A stretch of 64,000 nt of DNA, from positions 34,349 to 98,348 of the forward strand of contig JAZRVS010000183.1 of the NCBI GenBank assembly GCA_045599365.1. The letters are read 5' to 3'. Shown one piece after another: positions 25,398 to 36,400 of this stretch. The stretch is from UBA1715 sp045599365. GTDB lineage: Bacteria > Bacteroidota > Bacteroidia > Bacteroidales > UBA1715. How positions within the stretch are numbered: the stretch's first letter is position 1; every line of letters begins with the position of its first letter. The translations under genes and the position numbers were made by a program. A model generated the notes under the pieces. It made no database searches and was not told the DNA's origin. It saw only the letters and a list, made by a program, of their open reading frames with translations.

Positions 25398-26377
25398 TAG
25401 ATGACACAAAAATTGAACAACTCAGAATCATTCGAAAACAAAACAATGATTTTGCTTGGTTGGTGAGCGACTTTCTCAACAATTGTCCCGATGCTATTAC
25501 TCCAGAACTCATCAAGGAAGTCAACGAAGATGGTTTTATTCCCGATGAAAAGCTTTGTAAATGTCTGCTAACTGGCTTTTTTGATTTACAGCCAGAGACA
25601 AAAGAAGATGATACAATTCTTATTAATGAATATCTCAATAAGTCAATCAAGAAACTAAATCCAATAGAATATTATCATAATCCATATTTTCATAACATTC
25701 ACATTCCCGATGTTCCATTCCAAAATTGGGAACTAACGCACACCACTTACAAACCATACGAATTATTTGTATGTAATGATATTATTCTTACAAAAGATTT
25801 TAGAGAAATTCCTCAACTTGGATTTTTCACGGAGCCATTTACATTCCCTGCGGTCCACGAAAATGGGAGGGAATGGATGGCAATAAAACCAAACGAAATT
25901 GAAACAATGAGATTGGCAATTAGTAGAGTTTCTGGAAATGTTATCACATTTGGGTTGGGCTTGGGATATTTTGCCTATATAGTTTCCATGAAAGATGATG
26001 TCCAATCAATCACAATTGTTGAACGAGATAAAAATGTAATATCACTTTTTGAAACATTCATTTTACCTCAATTTGAACATCCTGAAAAAGTTTCCATTAT
26101 TTGTTCTGACGCATTTCTATTTATGGAACAAGAAATGCCAAAATTATCTTTCAACTTCGCATTTGTTGATTTGTGGCACGATACACAAGATGGCTTGCCG
26201 CTTTATTTACGTTCTAAAGAATTGGAAAAAACGAATGCTCAAACAACATTTTTATATTGGATAGAAGATTCTCTTCATTCTGCATACCGTTGGAATAATT
26301 TTGATTCAATTATAAATAAATCAAAAAGTTACGAAGAGGTTTGTGATAGATTAAGAAACGTGAAAGATATTAACTGA
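25394..26377 (+). CDS. SAM-dependent methyltransferase-like protein
   Basis: The 327-residue protein has an N-terminal helical region (1-110) and a C-terminal Rossmann domain. VITFGLGLGYFAYIVS (about 183-198) is the glycine-rich SAM loop, and ITIVERDKNVISLFE (about 206-220) carries the acidic residue for the ribose; later FNFAFVDLWHD matches motif IV. The arrangement resembles spermidine-synthase-like methyltransferases. The substrate is unknown. Its ATG overlaps the stop of the LtaS-like gene (ATGA), so the two were likely expressed together. It ends in TGA, showing that TGA is a stop in this genome. Confidence 0.75.
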   Translation: MIDDTKIEQLRIIRKQNNDFAWLVSDFLNNCPDAITPELIKEVNEDGFIPDEKLCKCLLTGFFDLQPETKEDDTILINEYLNKSIKKLNPIEYYHNPYFHNIHIPDVPFQNWELTHTTYKPYELFVCNDIILTKDFREIPQLGFFTEPFTFPAVHENGREWMAIKPNEIETMRLAISRVSGNVITFGLGLGYFAYIVSMKDDVQSITIVERDKNVISLFETFILPQFEHPEKVSIICSDAFLFMEQEMPKLSFNFAFVDLWHDTQDGLPLYLRSKELEKTNAQTTFLYWIEDSLHSAYRWNNFDSIINKSKSYEEVCDRLRNVKDIN

Positions 26378-26397
26378 CAAATTATATCAAAAAAAAA

Positions 26398-26423
26398 GAG
26401 ACGAAGCACGTACGCTCCGTCTC
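26398..26423. terminator. Hairpin between convergent genes, GAGACG/CGTCTC
   Basis: GAGACGaAGC and GCTcCGTCTC form a stem with one A-C mismatch around a 6-nt loop. It is preceded by A9. It lies between the methyltransferase-like gene (+) and the lipoprotein gene (-). Confidence 0.6.
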
Positions 26424-26449
26424 TACGATTCAAACAAATATAAATCCTC

Positions 26450-27406
26450 TTATTTTTTGTCTTCGTAAGTCAAATATACCTTTTTCAAGACCAAAGTACC
26501 AGCTGTTGCTCTCATTATCATTATTTGACCAATTTTATCTTTATCGAATGGTTCGTACATTTCATTAAAATCCAATGTTACAGATGTATCTCTTATTTCC
26601 GCAACAGCTTTACCTTGAGCCAAATCTGCTTCATCAATAGTTCCATCTGTCAATTGTTGAGCCCATAATTGAACTTGGCAATCCGTTTCTTCAAATTCAA
26701 GAGTTATACTCTTGTAATCAGTAACATCAAGACCAGTCCCCCACCAAGCCCAGCCTTCGCCTGTCCAATCTTCATTAAACGTAATTGTTTTTGTTGCAGC
26801 ATCGTATGACGATGCTCCCCAATTGAATGCTATACCATCAAGTGTTATTGTTGTTTCATCAATAGTAACACCTGGATCACGGTAATTTGGATCAACGCAA
26901 GTATATGACAATTCTATATCGAATGTTTTATCGAAATATTTTTCAAAATCATCAACAACGAAAAGACATAGACATGGTTTCACCACAGTAGAAGATAGTT
27001 TATACGAAACAGTTCCGCTAACCTTACCTTCTTTTACAACTAATCTTTGTTGATAATCGTTATTTATCACATTCCAACCTGGTTCTCCGAAATCATCAGC
27101 AACAGTATCAACAATACAAACCGATACATTTCCATCAGGAGCATCGGTTGTTCCATTGACTGTTATAGTGAAATTATACCCTTTAGGAGCACTTTCAGAA
27201 AGAGTAAAAGCAGCAAAACCCTGAGCATTTTCGCCACCATCAAATTTGTTGTCAATCAACTTAATAGAAATTTGTTCCGATGAAGGAGTTGGCGTAGGAG
27301 TTGGTGTTGGTGTAGGATCTGGAGTTGGAGTGTTATCATCATCTTTAGAACAACCAACCATTGCGCACAACGACGCACTAAGCAAAAAGTAAAGTAATTT
27401 TTTCAT
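26450..27406 (-). CDS. Surface lipoprotein with Pro-Thr linker and beta-sandwich domains
   Basis: The 318-residue protein has a lipoprotein signal peptide (ending AMVGC, Cys19), an acidic SKDDDN that matches the Bacteroidota surface-lipoprotein export pattern (acidic residues just after the Cys), then a (Pro-Thr)n linker at about residues 25-42. The body has two beta-rich parts: residues 45-180, and a C-terminal region (about 185-318) with many aromatics (FNEDWTGEGWAWWGTG) that resembles carbohydrate-binding modules. Function is unknown; a glycan-binding surface role is inferred. It is transcribed left from its own promoter. Confidence 0.8.
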   Translation of the reverse strand: MKKLLYFLLSASLCAMVGCSKDDDNTPTPDPTPTPTPTPTPSSEQISIKLIDNKFDGGENAQGFAAFTLSESAPKGYNFTITVNGTTDAPDGNVSVCIVDTVADDFGEPGWNVINNDYQQRLVVKEGKVSGTVSYKLSSTVVKPCLCLFVVDDFEKYFDKTFDIELSYTCVDPNYRDPGVTIDETTITLDGIAFNWGASSYDAATKTITFNEDWTGEGWAWWGTGLDVTDYKSITLEFEETDCQVQLWAQQLTDGTIDEADLAQGKAVAEIRDTSVTLDFNEMYEPFDKDKIGQIMIMRATAGTLVLKKVYLTYEDKK

Positions 27407-27431
27407 TTTTTTTATTTTTAAGGTTACTATG

Positions 27432-27439
27432 CAAATATA
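27432..27439 (-). promoter_or_regulatory. Promoter -7 element of the lipoprotein gene (TATATTTG)
   Basis: Minus-strand TATATTTG ends 25 bp before the ATG at 27406. TTG lies 25 bp further upstream, too far for a standard -33. Confidence 0.55.
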
Positions 27440-27499
27440 ACATACTTACGGTAAAAAGAGTTGCCAAGCTAAGATTTTTAAGATATAACAATACTTCTC

Positions 27500-30400
27500 T
27501 TATCGAATTAACGTGACACTACCAAACTTTGTTTTTTTATTGTTCCCCGCATCAAAACCTTCCCACGTTTGACCATCAAGGAAAGTCGCTTCCATTTTCC
27601 AAATGTACACATCGGACTGCATCATCTTTCCATCATAGGTTCCATCCCACATACCAACGAACATTCCGTCTTTTACTTCGTTTGAGAACCACAACAAATT
27701 CCCCCATTTGTCATACACCGAAATCTCACATGTTTTCAAATTATAACCTTTCGGACCAAATTGTCTTACGGTGTGTGCTGGATTTGTTGGAGAAAAAGCA
27801 GTTGGAACGAACAACGAAGATGTTACATTCACAAAAATACATTCATTATTCACATCAGTGCAACCATACGTATTTACAACTGTTAATGTTGGGCAATTGT
27901 ATCCATAGGTGTAATTTCCAACTACAAACGGATAATAGCGATGTTCAAAATCGACAATTGTATCCACTATTGTTGGATCTTCACCTTGATAACCATAGTT
28001 CCATTCCATTGTGTACATAATTGGTTCTGCGACTAATTCACCATCATCATTTTTGTACCATAAACTATCCTGAATTGTTGCATCAGTCAACTCTATTTTA
28101 TTTGATGCACCTGGTAAATCCATTGTAAATGATGCTTTGGGAACTGGAGCAACACGAACGACCAATGTGTCGAATCCCTCGCAACCTGCCCATGTTTGTT
28201 CATAAACCATTATGGTATCAATTCCAGCATTCAACCAATCAACATATCGCACTGACGTTGAAGACATATCTTTTGCATAATTTAAATTACCTCCCGTCAC
28301 ATTCCACATATAATTGCTGCCTTTCGTATATTGGGTATAATATTGTTCTGTCGCACTGACACACACTGAGTCAACGCCAAACAATTTCGTTTGAGCAGCA
28401 GGAGCAACTGTCATAGAAATGGTATCGTGTAAACTTTCGCAACCAAGATTGTTTTCCGTATCATATACGTCTCTATCGTAAATTTCAAATAAATACATTC
28501 CTGTATCGAGATCTTGCGTTTCAAATTTATATTTCGTTCCCTCATAAAATGTCGGTTTAACGCCCGAAAGACTTTGCCATACCATATTTGGACTTCCCAA
28601 AGCACGTAAATCTTTTATCTCTGCTCCCTTACATATCACATTAGAAAATACTATTGGTGTTCTTGCTCGTTTTTTTACCTCATACGATATTGTTTTCACT
28701 TGAGAATTACAAGACACATTATCGTATTTATATCTATAAAACGCTGAAATCGTATACGTTCCAGTTTCTGAAATTACATCAACTGGTTGTATATTATGTT
28801 CCATATTATCTACCAAAGCTACAGAGTTTCTCCCTTTTTCAATGTTCCAACCGATATATGAATTTTCTGTAATTGGAGGTTCAAAATCCATTGCTTGTAT
28901 TACCCTAATAGAATCATAAACACAAGCAATTATGTCCTCACCTATAGAAAAATTAGGCTGAGGAATTACATTTAATACAACTGGAACTATTTCGCTCAAA
29001 CAGCCATTTTGTTCACGTTGCACGTACATAGTAAGCGAAGCATCTATTTGAGATTCCACTGGTGTATAATGATAACCCGTTGTTAAATACATTGTTGCAT
29101 TATTATCGGCATACCATTTATCAATATTCAAATTTGTTTCAAGTGATGGTATCAATGTATCTCCTTGACACATACTTGCTCCTATTACTATCGGATTTGA
29201 AGGTTTTGAATTAACACTAAACGATATCGGAGTCATTTCACCCTCACATCCATCAACTGTTTGTGACGCATAAAAACGTTTCATTCCAATTGACATATCA
29301 TCAACGCTATACGACTCTCCTTCTCCTATTTTTGAAAGCTTATCTGAAGCATACCAAACAATGTTTTCGCCCGAAGCAGTCAATAATGGTGCTTCATCAT
29401 ATTCACAAATATTATTTTGAGGCAATACAACAGGTACGCTTGGTAAAGGTTTAATCAAATATGTTGTAAGTGTCTTAGGGCCCTCACAACCATCTACAAT
29501 TTGTGATGCATAATAGCTATACGTTCCTATAAAAATTTCTTTTGAAGCATACACTTTATTTCCTCGAAGCAGTTCCGATGAATTATTATCATACCATACA
29601 ATCACAGCATTATTCTCTCCCTCGGCAGTAATCTCTTTAGGATTATCACCATAGCAAATTTCAGCTGATTGAGTTGTTGGCTCACCTGGAATTGGTTTCA
29701 CCATAAACGAAACTGAAGTACGTTTACTATAGCAACCATTTGCCAATTGCAAAGCCCACACCGTGTGTTCTCCAACTTCTTCTTCAGAAGGAACAAACGT
29801 CATTCCAGAACCACATTCCACCGAAGTTGGTTCACCTTCTGCATCAGGATCATTTTCAAACCAAAGTACATCACCAGCAAAATTAGTAGCAATCATTGTT
29901 GGATTCTCGTCTCCAAAGCATACCATACCTGATTGAATTGAAGATGAAATCGTTGGAACATCCGTTGTGATTTTTGTCAATTTAACTTTTACTCGTTGAC
30001 TTTCACAACCTTCTTCATTTGACAATCCATTGAGAGGAATTGAATTATATTCAGTAACGAAATATGTTGTAACATCTGATGTTAATTCTGCTGGCTGATA
30101 CAAACCATCTGTTGAACTATATTCAGGAATTGATGCTGTTTCGCTTGTATAATAGTTGAAAGATGATAAACTTGCATTACGTTCAGACCAATCATTTGTT
30201 GTGGCAGAAAGAGTTGGAATATCTTCATAATCACACGCAGATTCATCACTGATTGTTACAGATGGTATAGGACAATCAACAATATGAACATTTGCAATCG
30301 CTGGTTCACTAAAACAGCCATCCTTCGTTTGTCGAGCATAATAATTTTTATTTACAAGCTTGTCATACGCATCACCTGTTGCCCAAAGAGATCCTTCTCC

Positions 30401-33400
30401 GACAGCATTTGTAGTTGAATTATCTGTCGTAAACCATTTCAAATCGGCATAATCTGGAGCCGTAGCAGAAATCTTCACAGGATTTTTTTGAGATGTCATT
30501 CCATAAAAATCAGTTGTAACAGGTTGAGACAAATATATTACAGAGATATTTCGAGAAGCCGTATTTTTACACGATTTTGCATCGGTATAAGAATAAGTAA
30601 TAGTGTAATTTCCAGACATTTCTCCATTCGTTTGAGGGTAGAAAATACCAGAATTACTAATTGCAGAAGCATCTCCTGTGACAGACCATAATCCCGAACC
30701 CTCTCCATTGGTTCCATAATCAACTGTTACTGCAATTCTTTCCGATGGTGTTGTATAACAAACTACAGACTCATCTTGGTCAAATGTTATCTCTGGCAAT
30801 TTGTAAACAATAGTCTTCACATCGGCAGGCACAGACCAACAATATTTTCCACTTGTTGGTTCGTATGCTTCGTATTGTACTTTATAAGAATACGTTCCAT
30901 TTGTAGATACATTTGTTTGTTTATAAGAATCTGTTGTACTTACTATGGTATTATTTTCATCCAACCATTTCCACGACTGTATTGTTGCTTCTGCTGGAGC
31001 CGTAGCCGACATTGTTGTCATTGATTCCAAAGAATTCTGACAAGCCGTTGCATCTATTACAGTTTGAACGGTCCATGGACAATCTACAATAGTAACTTTA
31101 GATTCAGCACGTTCGCTCACGCATTCTCCAATTTGTTTTTCAACCCAATACGATTTTGAAACTTCTATTGCTGGGTCATCGCTTGTTGTGAATAATTCGC
31201 CCTCAAAAATTTCAGATATTGCTGTTTTGCTTTCATACCAATTGAATGATGCACTTGATTCTACATCTGCCGAACTTACCGCAAGTTCTACTACTTTTGG
31301 ATCAGTCAAAATTCCATTGAAATTAGTTGGATTTGGAGTTTCTACATATTCAATATGGAATGTTTTGTCTTCTTCATTTGTACACGATGTAGTTGCATTG
31401 GTGTATGTATATTTCAGTGAAAAATCACCATCTGCTGAATTATCCTTGAAATTTGGAGAAATAATTCCCGATGCAGAAATTCCATTAGTTTCACCTTCAA
31501 TTTTCCACAAACCATTTGTTGCAGGTTGGCCATCAACAGTTGCTTTTACTTCGTATTCCGTACCATCATAACACAATATTGGAATATCCTCAATTTCTAT
31601 TTTTGGAAGAGCATTTACTGTTATAGAAACATCTGCTTTAGGTCCAAAACAACGACCACCAGCGCCATCATCACCATCTTGTGATACGCTAAATTTATAA
31701 ACCTTCGTATCCATATCTTTTGTTGATACGTAACCAGCAAGTGTCGAAATATCAAGTATTGCAGTCGTTCCTATCAATTGATTTGATTCATCATACCATT
31801 GAAAATTTGCTCCCGTTCCTTGCGCGTCTATTGTCGGCAATGGGTCTCCTGCACAAATCATTTTTGACTCAGGATTAGGTGCTACCGTTGGACATTCTAC
31901 TATATTCCATTTTGAAATTGCCAAAGCAGAACAACCATTCAATGTTTGTTTTATCTCGTATTGATATTCTCCTTCTCCAGTTATTTCACTTGTCATCACA
32001 ACAGGACTACTTGTTGCAATTTCTGTATTTGTTTCATCCTTAACGCTCAAAATTGCACCCAATCCACTTGCATAATCTATATCCATAACTGGTAAAGATT
32101 CCAACTTCGTTGAACTCCATACTTGTGGTGTTCCTATTCCCGTCCCCTTTGGAGCAAGAACATGTGTTACCGTGAATGTTTCTTCAACTTCACTAACACA
32201 TTCTTTCGTCGCACCCCACGTTTCAACTGTTGTAAGTTTCAATTTTGTGTCGGTAACACTTGTTTGAGTTGCATCAAAATAAACTGACCATTTGCTATTA
32301 TCTGTTATAGTTCCATTTTCGGCAGATAAAATTGAAACAATTGCGCCACCAGTTGTTGGAGCATAACTCACAGCTATTTCACCTGTTGTACTACAAATAC
32401 TACCAGGATTTGTTATTGTTGGCACAGGACGAGCATGAACATCAATTATTACGGGCGTTGCTGCACTAAAACAGTGGTCTGCCTCATAGTATTCTGCCAC
32501 ATACACTGTAATAGTTTTTTCTTCGGTAAATAACGATTTTACGATTGTAAATGTTGCACCAGAACCATTTGCCGATGATTGTGCTTCACTTAAAGAAGCA
32601 ACTGTACCCGTTGGGATATCAAATCTATCCGTAAACCAACAAAAATTATCAGCACCTGTTTGGTTTGAGATTGCGGTAGCTTCTACATCACTATCGTCGT
32701 TCACGCAGGCATGATATGAACTTCCCGTTGGGGCTTTTGCTACACAATCTGTGATTGTTAATGTAACTTCTTTGGGTGTACTTTGACAACCATTTTGCGT
32801 TTGCGTTGCGTATGCAGTATAAGTACCCACTTCCATTTTTCCATCACCATCTGGGATAAATGTTTCTATGTAACTTTCACCAGTTGATTTTACTGCTGAT
32901 GACGTATCATTTTCTGCGTACCATTTTATGTTATCTCCTATTGCCATCAATACAGGTACTTCGGTTTGATTAGTTACATCCAATTTAGAAGCGCTCGCAG
33001 GAACTACCTCTGGTTGTTCGGTATGATGAACCAACAGTGTCATTGAGACTTCTTCTGCCGAACATTCGTTTGCATCGACATAATTATACGTAATAGTATT
33101 TGCCCCTTTTATTTGCGTACTTGGCGTAAATATTTTCCCACTAACTCCTGTTCCAGCAAACACGCCATCTGTTATTCCCGAACCATTTACTTTTGCAGTC
33201 AAGGTTATTGGTTGCGCATAATCGCAGATTTCTGTTGGATTTGCTGTAATATCCGATACTGGACGAGCATGTATTTCCACTTCTGTTTCTATTTCATCGC
33301 TACAATTATTTCCATCTGTATATTGTAATTTTATACTATGTTTTCCAGCAATTTCATTTTCTGGCAAGAAAGAGCCCGATGTTGCTTGAATTCCAGTAAG

Positions 33401-36400
33401 AGTCGGACTCGAATATACAAATGTTCCCGTTGTGACAGTTCCCGTTGTTCGCATCGTAACCTCATCGCTATTTGTTCCTCCTTTACAAACAGATGATTTA
33501 CTTGGTGTAAGTGTAATATCTGGATTTTCATAAACTGTCACTGTTTTTGTCACCTGCTCTGCTACACAATGAGCCGAACTTTCAAAATCGTACGTTATTG
33601 TATGGTCGCCCTTGCCTGCTACACTCGGTGTAAATGCTGCGGTTGTTTCTGTTGTTTTTACCGCAGGCATTCCCCACGTTCCAGTTCCTAAAATACCGTC
33701 TGGTTTTATAGTAGCCGTTATCGTTTGAGCATCATTTACTGATTCACACTGATTTGTCAAATTAGATAGTTCTACTGTTGGTATTGCATTGATTATTACC
33801 GATTTATCCGTTGCAATTCCTTCACAACCATTTGCATCTTTTACTACTACACCTATAGAATATGTTCCTGCCAATGCAGTAGCTTGTATCGTTGGAGAAG
33901 CAAGTGTTGTTGAATTCAAGACATTTTCAGGCAAACACGTCCACGTTTGACTTGCGTAAGTTTGATTCAAACTCATAGCTATTGGTGTTCCCTCACATAC
34001 GGCATCCTCACTTGACGATATTACTGGCGTTGGTAGTGGATTTACAATCACATCTAACTGAGCAAAATCACTTTCGCAATCATTAACTGTTTGAGTTACA
34101 TAATACGTTGTTGTTGTTGCATCCATTACTGATGGTTTCGGCACACTTGGCAATTTTGCTTTATTTTCATCGTACCATGTTAATGTACCCTCTGCTGTTG
34201 CAGTTAAAGTAGAAACATCAGTTGCGTTTTTACAATACTTTACTGTTTCTGTTACTGGCTTTTGAGGAATTGCATTGACGGTGATAATTGTAGTTGCAGG
34301 AACTGACTGAACGCAATTATCCTTTGACGTATAAACATACGAAATGGTTTCTGTTTTTGCAGTTGTTCCTGTAAAAATAGCCGTTGTTTCTGTAGACTCT
34401 ACCGCATTGGTCCACACTCCCGTACCGCCTACTTCACTTGGAACTGCAGTAAGAGTTGTTGATGTTAAATTACAAATTGAACTTGACGAAGCAGAAATAG
34501 TGGCTGTTGGCAAAGGATGAACAATTATAGTTGCCGTATTTGATCCTTCACAATCATTAGCATCAACAACATCAACCTTAATTGTATATGATTTGTCTGC
34601 TGATACAGATGGCGCAGTAAATACTTGCGTTGCAGCAGTTAAAGCATCATCAAAATATGAGGAAGCATCACCACTCCACGAAACAGATTTAAATGTTTGT
34701 GCAAGTTCAACCGATGCTGTTTTCCCAGCACAAAGTTCTGTACTACCTAAACTTATTGTTGGTGTAATTTTCGAGTTAATTGTTACCTTCAATGGATTAG
34801 AAAAATCTGATACACAGTTATCTTCTGTTTGTTTTGCATAATATGTTAAAGTTGTTGGAGAAGTTGTACTTGGCGTTGGAGTTCCCGCAATTGCAGTTTT
34901 ATTTCCATCAAACCACGATAAGGTTCCCGTTGCAGTTGCCGACAACGGATTTGCCGAAGCATTTATGCAATATGACAAATCCTCCACAATTGGCGCAGCT
35001 GGAATTGAATTGATTGTTATCGTTTTTGTTTTTTCAGTAGCAACACAGCCTGCTGAACTTGAGTAATTCAAACTCACTTTTATAGTTTCCTTGTTTGAAA
35101 CTGTTTTCTTCAACGATGCAGTCAATCCATTAGACGTCAACGATTGAGTAGTTTCATCCGTAGTCCACGTTGCAGTTCCCACGCCACTATCGGAAGCAGT
35201 TGCAGAAAAAATTATTTCTGTTCCACTACACACCGCTGTTTCCGATGCTGTGATATCAGAAAGAGTTGGAATAGCATTAACTGTCAAAGTTGTTTTTTCG
35301 GAACTTGAGCAACCATTTAATGTAGTTGTTACAGAATAGTCACCACTCATTGCCGTGGTAGTATTCGTCAATACTGGAGATGCTATTGACGAAGAAAAAC
35401 CATTTGGTCCAGTCCAAGAGAAACTTGCCGATGATTGATTAGATGAGCCTTTTAACGTAACCGCTGTTCCCGCACAAACCGAAGCCGAGCCATCTATTGA
35501 AGCCACGGCAGTAGGAATCGGTTTTATGGTAATAGTAGCAGAACCAGTCGTAGTTGTTGCCGTACAATAAGAATCTTTTAGAGCAGATACTGTATATGTT
35601 TTTGTACCTACAATTGTTGGCACAGCTGGGCTGTAAGTATTTTCATTGCTCGTAATATTTGAACTCGTTGTTGTTCCATCGGAATACGTGAACGTGTATG
35701 GAGCAGTTCCCGTGAATGTAAATGTTGCTGGCATAACAGTTTCTTCTTCACAATAGTCTGCTGTTCCAGAAATTGTTACTGTTGGTCTCTCTGCAGTTTT
35801 TATTTCAATCTCAGCTGTTTTTGAACACTTTTCGAGCGTAGGATTTTCCACATCATATACTTTTATGGTATATGTACCAGCGTCACTTACCGTGTAAACA
35901 GCCTGATCTGTTGTTTTTGGATAACCAGAAATTATGACACCATCTTTATACCATTCTTGAGCAAACTGCGTTGCCGAAACTTGTTTTGTTGGCGTTAACG
36001 ATGCCGTTTCACCAACACAAAGCACTTCATCTGAATCGGAACACGTAATTGTTACATCGGCAGGAGTTTCACATTTTACACCTTTGCAAAACAAACCGAC
36101 CGAATTTGTTATGAAATACGTTGCACACGGATTTGTTGGCTTTCCGTTTGTAGCAACCTGTTGCGCAACTGCTTTTGTTTCTCCAATTACAACACGAAAC
36201 AAAGTTTCGCCATCTTCCAAATCTTCGCAGTAATGATTTTTAGTTGCTTCTGAGATTGTTATCCACGAAACGCCATCGGTTGACATTTGCCATACATAGC
36301 CATAATTAGGGAATTGAGAAGCCCAATCGTCAAGATTTATTAAATTGGCAATGTGAACTGGAGTTGCCGCACAATCGAATCCACTAATGTATTTTTTTGA

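Noticed and set aside
27529..36061. Many long open frames on the + strand (up to about 160 codons, e.g. 27529-28020 and 31188-31571) opposite the giant adhesin
   Set aside because: They are antisense to a clearly coding repeat-rich gene, with no signals or recognisable domains.
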